Positions 6,467 through 7,808 of a stretch of 7,808 nt of DNA are shown in pieces (the first letter of the stretch is position 1; every line of letters starts with the position of its first letter). The DNA lies in NCBI GenBank assembly GCA_003152255.1, contig PLZT01000479.1, positions 1-7,808 of the forward strand, read 5' to 3'. Below the pieces are notes generated by a model, which saw only the letters and a list, made by a program, of their open reading frames with translations, was not told the origin of the DNA and made no database searches. Both the position numbers and the translations under genes were made by a program. The DNA is from Methylocystaceae bacterium. GTDB lineage: Bacteria; Pseudomonadota; Alphaproteobacteria; Rhizobiales; Beijerinckiaceae.

Positions 6467-6901
6467 TCACGTGCGCCAAGGATGTTCGGGCAGATCGCAG
6501 ACGCCGATGGCGCCGCCTCCAGCTTCCGCGACCGCATGATCGTTCTCGACCGAGCTGCCGGACACGCCGATGGCGCCGATCATGACGCCGTCGGCGTCAA
6601 CGATTGGAAGGGCGCCCGGGAAGGTAATGAGCCCGTCGTTAGAATGTTCGATGCCGAATAGGGGGCCTCCCGGCTGAGAGAGCCTGCCGATCTGACCGGT
6701 CGGCATGCCGAAGAAGACCGCCGTTTTGGCCTTTTTCATCGCGATGTCGATGCTGCCGACCCAGGCGTCATCCATTCGGTAAAAGCCCTTGAGATTGGCG
6801 CCGGAGTCAACGACGGCAATGCACATCTGAGTATTGAGTTCGAGCGCGCGCTTCCTTGCCGCCTCGATCGCCTTTTCCGCCTGTTCGATAGTCACATGCA
6901 T
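6467..6901 (-). CDS. GlcG/HbpS-family (DUF336) small protein
   Basis: The complete 144-residue protein is of typical length for the GlcG/HbpS family. It shows the N-terminal helix with [19 protein letters not shown] (4-22), the central strand [20 protein letters not shown] (27-46), the helix [17 protein letters not shown] (53-69) and the C-terminal [16 protein letters not shown] (100-115) followed by [10 protein letters not shown]. Members bind heme or act as small cofactor or ligand-binding proteins; one is encoded with glycolate oxidase (glcG) and another is secreted in Streptomyces. Here there is no signal peptide, so it is likely cytoplasmic, and no glycolate oxidase gene is in the window. 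The start at 6901 is supported by GAGGAG seven bases upstream. A UUCG-loop hairpin precedes the gene and a nested hairpin follows it, so it may be a single-gene unit. The exact biochemical role is unknown. Confidence 0.9.
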   Translation of the reverse strand: MHVTIEQAEKAIEAARKRALELNTQMCIAVVDSGANLKGFYRMDDAWVGSIDIAMKKAKTAVFFGMPTGQIGRLSQPGGPLFGIEHSNDGLITFPGALPIVDADGVMIGAIGVSGSSVENDHAVAEAGGGAIGVCDLPEHPWRT

Positions 6902-6925
6902 CGTCGTTCTCCTCGTAACCCGTTG

Positions 6926-6941
6926 GGGTGCCGAAACACCC
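6926..6941 (-). promoter_or_regulatory. Small hairpin with UUCG-type loop in the leader of the GlcG-family gene
   Basis: Read as minus-strand RNA, GGGUGU-UUCG-GCACCC gives a six-pair stem (last pair U-G) closed by a UUCG tetraloop, about 25 bases before the GlcG-family start and just upstream of its ribosome site. It could end the transcript of the upstream aldo/keto reductase gene or act as a 5' leader structure. There is no T-run after it, so the terminator role is uncertain. Confidence 0.35.
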
Positions 6942-7033
6942 GGGGCGTGATCTTAGCCTTAATTTCTGCCCGCCTTGTGGGCGCGTCGCGGGACAGCGTC
7001 ACACAAATCAATGCCCGATTTTCGACCTAATTT

Positions 7034-7049
7034 GGCTCGCCAATGAGCC
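7034..7049 (-). terminator. Weak hairpin right after the aldo/keto reductase stop codon
   Basis: On the minus strand GGCTC, a six-base loop and GAGCC form a five-pair stem starting two bases past the TGA at 7053-7051, followed by AAATT. It is short and lacks a real T-run. It could be a minor 3' structure; a chance match is quite possible. Confidence 0.25.
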
Positions 7050-7050
7050 C

Positions 7051-7808
7051 TCAAGCTGCGGATTTTTGCGAGGGCGCCATAAACTCGGGCCCGATTGGCG
7101 CGCTGATCGCTTCTTCAAGAATCTTGTCGATCTCTCGCATGGCGTCAGCGTCGAGCCTCCAGCCGAAGACGTCGCCGATCGGGTCCAACTGCCCTGGCTT
7201 GCGCGCGCCCCACAAAGCAATCGTCGTGTCGGCACGGTCGAGCACCCAGCGTAGTGCAAGGTGTATGACGTCCTTGCTGTAGTTTTCGCGCGCGAACCTT
7301 TGGAGTCCATCGACGGCCTTCAGATACTGACCTCGGCGCTCCCCGCTGAACTTCGGGTCCTTGTTGCGTAGATCGTCTCCGGAAAACTTGGTCGCTTCGG
7401 AGATGTGGCCCGAGAGCAGACCGCGGCAGAGCGAGCCGTATGCGAGCGTGGCGAGCTTGTGGTCGACGGCGTAGGGCACAACACGTCCTTCTCGATGCCG
7501 CGTTCGAAGAGATTATAAGGCGGCTGCACGGCGTGCAGCGGCGCGCTCGCGCGAAACTGGTCCATCTGCTCCGGACTGAAATTGCTGACGCCAATCGCAC
7601 GTATTTTGCCGGCGCGATAAAGCTCGGCCATCGCCGCCGCGGTCTCGCCGGTCGGCGTATCAGGATCCGGCCAGTGCACCTGATAAAGATCGATGACGTC
7701 GGTTTGCAGGCGCCGCAGCGAGTCTTCCACCTCCTTTACAATCCGTGTCTTGCTGGCGTCGCGAAACGGCGTGGAGTCGCGCCAGTCCAGGCCGACCTTC
7801 GTCGCGAT
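7051..7808 (-). pseudogene. Aldo/keto reductase, frameshifted and 5'-truncated by the window edge
   Basis: Two overlapping minus-strand frames together give about 250 residues of an aldo/keto reductase; the first ~80 residues lie beyond the window. The upstream frame (7808 to about 7480) carries IATKVG with the catalytic Lys, VIDLYQVHWPDPDTP with the catalytic His, GKIRAIGVSNFSPEQM and VQPPYNLFERGIEKDVL. The downstream frame (about 7479 to 7051) resumes with PYAVDHKLATLAYGSLCRG, then LALRWVLDR and the cofactor-binding IALWGARKPGQLD. The natural join is DVL-PYA, so two extra bases (a TG in GTGTTGTGCCC) or one missing base at about 7477-7485 breaks the frame. The upstream frame alone continues into a nonsense tail ending near 7320. 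Both halves are otherwise well preserved, so this is a recent mutation or a sequencing error. The Asp and Tyr of the catalytic tetrad are outside the window. The natural substrate is not predictable. Confidence 0.88.

Overview
The window is GC-rich DNA, and every gene I can support lies on the minus strand, so transcription runs from high to low coordinates. The gene content suggests an alphaproteobacterium, plausibly a methylotroph or methanotroph relative (Methylobacterium/Methylocystis/Beijerinckiaceae-like). The main reason is the large formate dehydrogenase alpha subunit, whose N-terminus (MSLIKEIDYG) and overall design resemble, from memory, the Methylobacterium FDH1 and Rhodobacter FdsA enzymes. 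The taxonomy is inference only.

Left part (1-4136): a formate dehydrogenase locus. It holds an intact FdsA-type catalytic subunit (949-3828) and a 56-codon ORF of unknown function joined to it by an ATGA stop/start overlap (782-952). Nine bases further on is an XdhC-family molybdenum-cofactor maturation protein that runs off the window (1-772). The diaphorase subunits FdsB/FdsG, which normally sit directly upstream of fdsA, are absent. In their place is a short start-less reading frame (3840-4121). Its last ~34 codons look like the C-terminal tail of an FdsB/NuoF-type subunit, followed upstream by AT-rich non-coding DNA with one promoter-like site. I read this as the scar of a deletion or rearrangement that left fdsA without its NADH-forming partner at this locus.

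Middle part (4137-6086): a stretch without a gene (4137-4393), a TMEM175-family (DUF1211) potassium channel-like membrane protein (4394-5023), and a beta-hydroxyacid dehydrogenase of the 3-hydroxyisobutyrate / glyoxylate reductase superfamily (5193-6086).

Right part (6087-7808): a 380-base spacer containing a 12-base palindrome and a 46-base nested inverted repeat, then a GlcG/HbpS-family small protein (6467-6901). At the window edge is an aldo/keto reductase gene broken by a frameshift near 7477-7485 (7051-7808). These genes look like separate transcription units of general redox metabolism. I see no RNA genes, CRISPR array or insertion sequence. No previously undescribed multi-gene system is evident. 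The least ordinary part is the fdsA locus: relic of fdsB, orphan alpha subunit, unknown small protein and XdhC.
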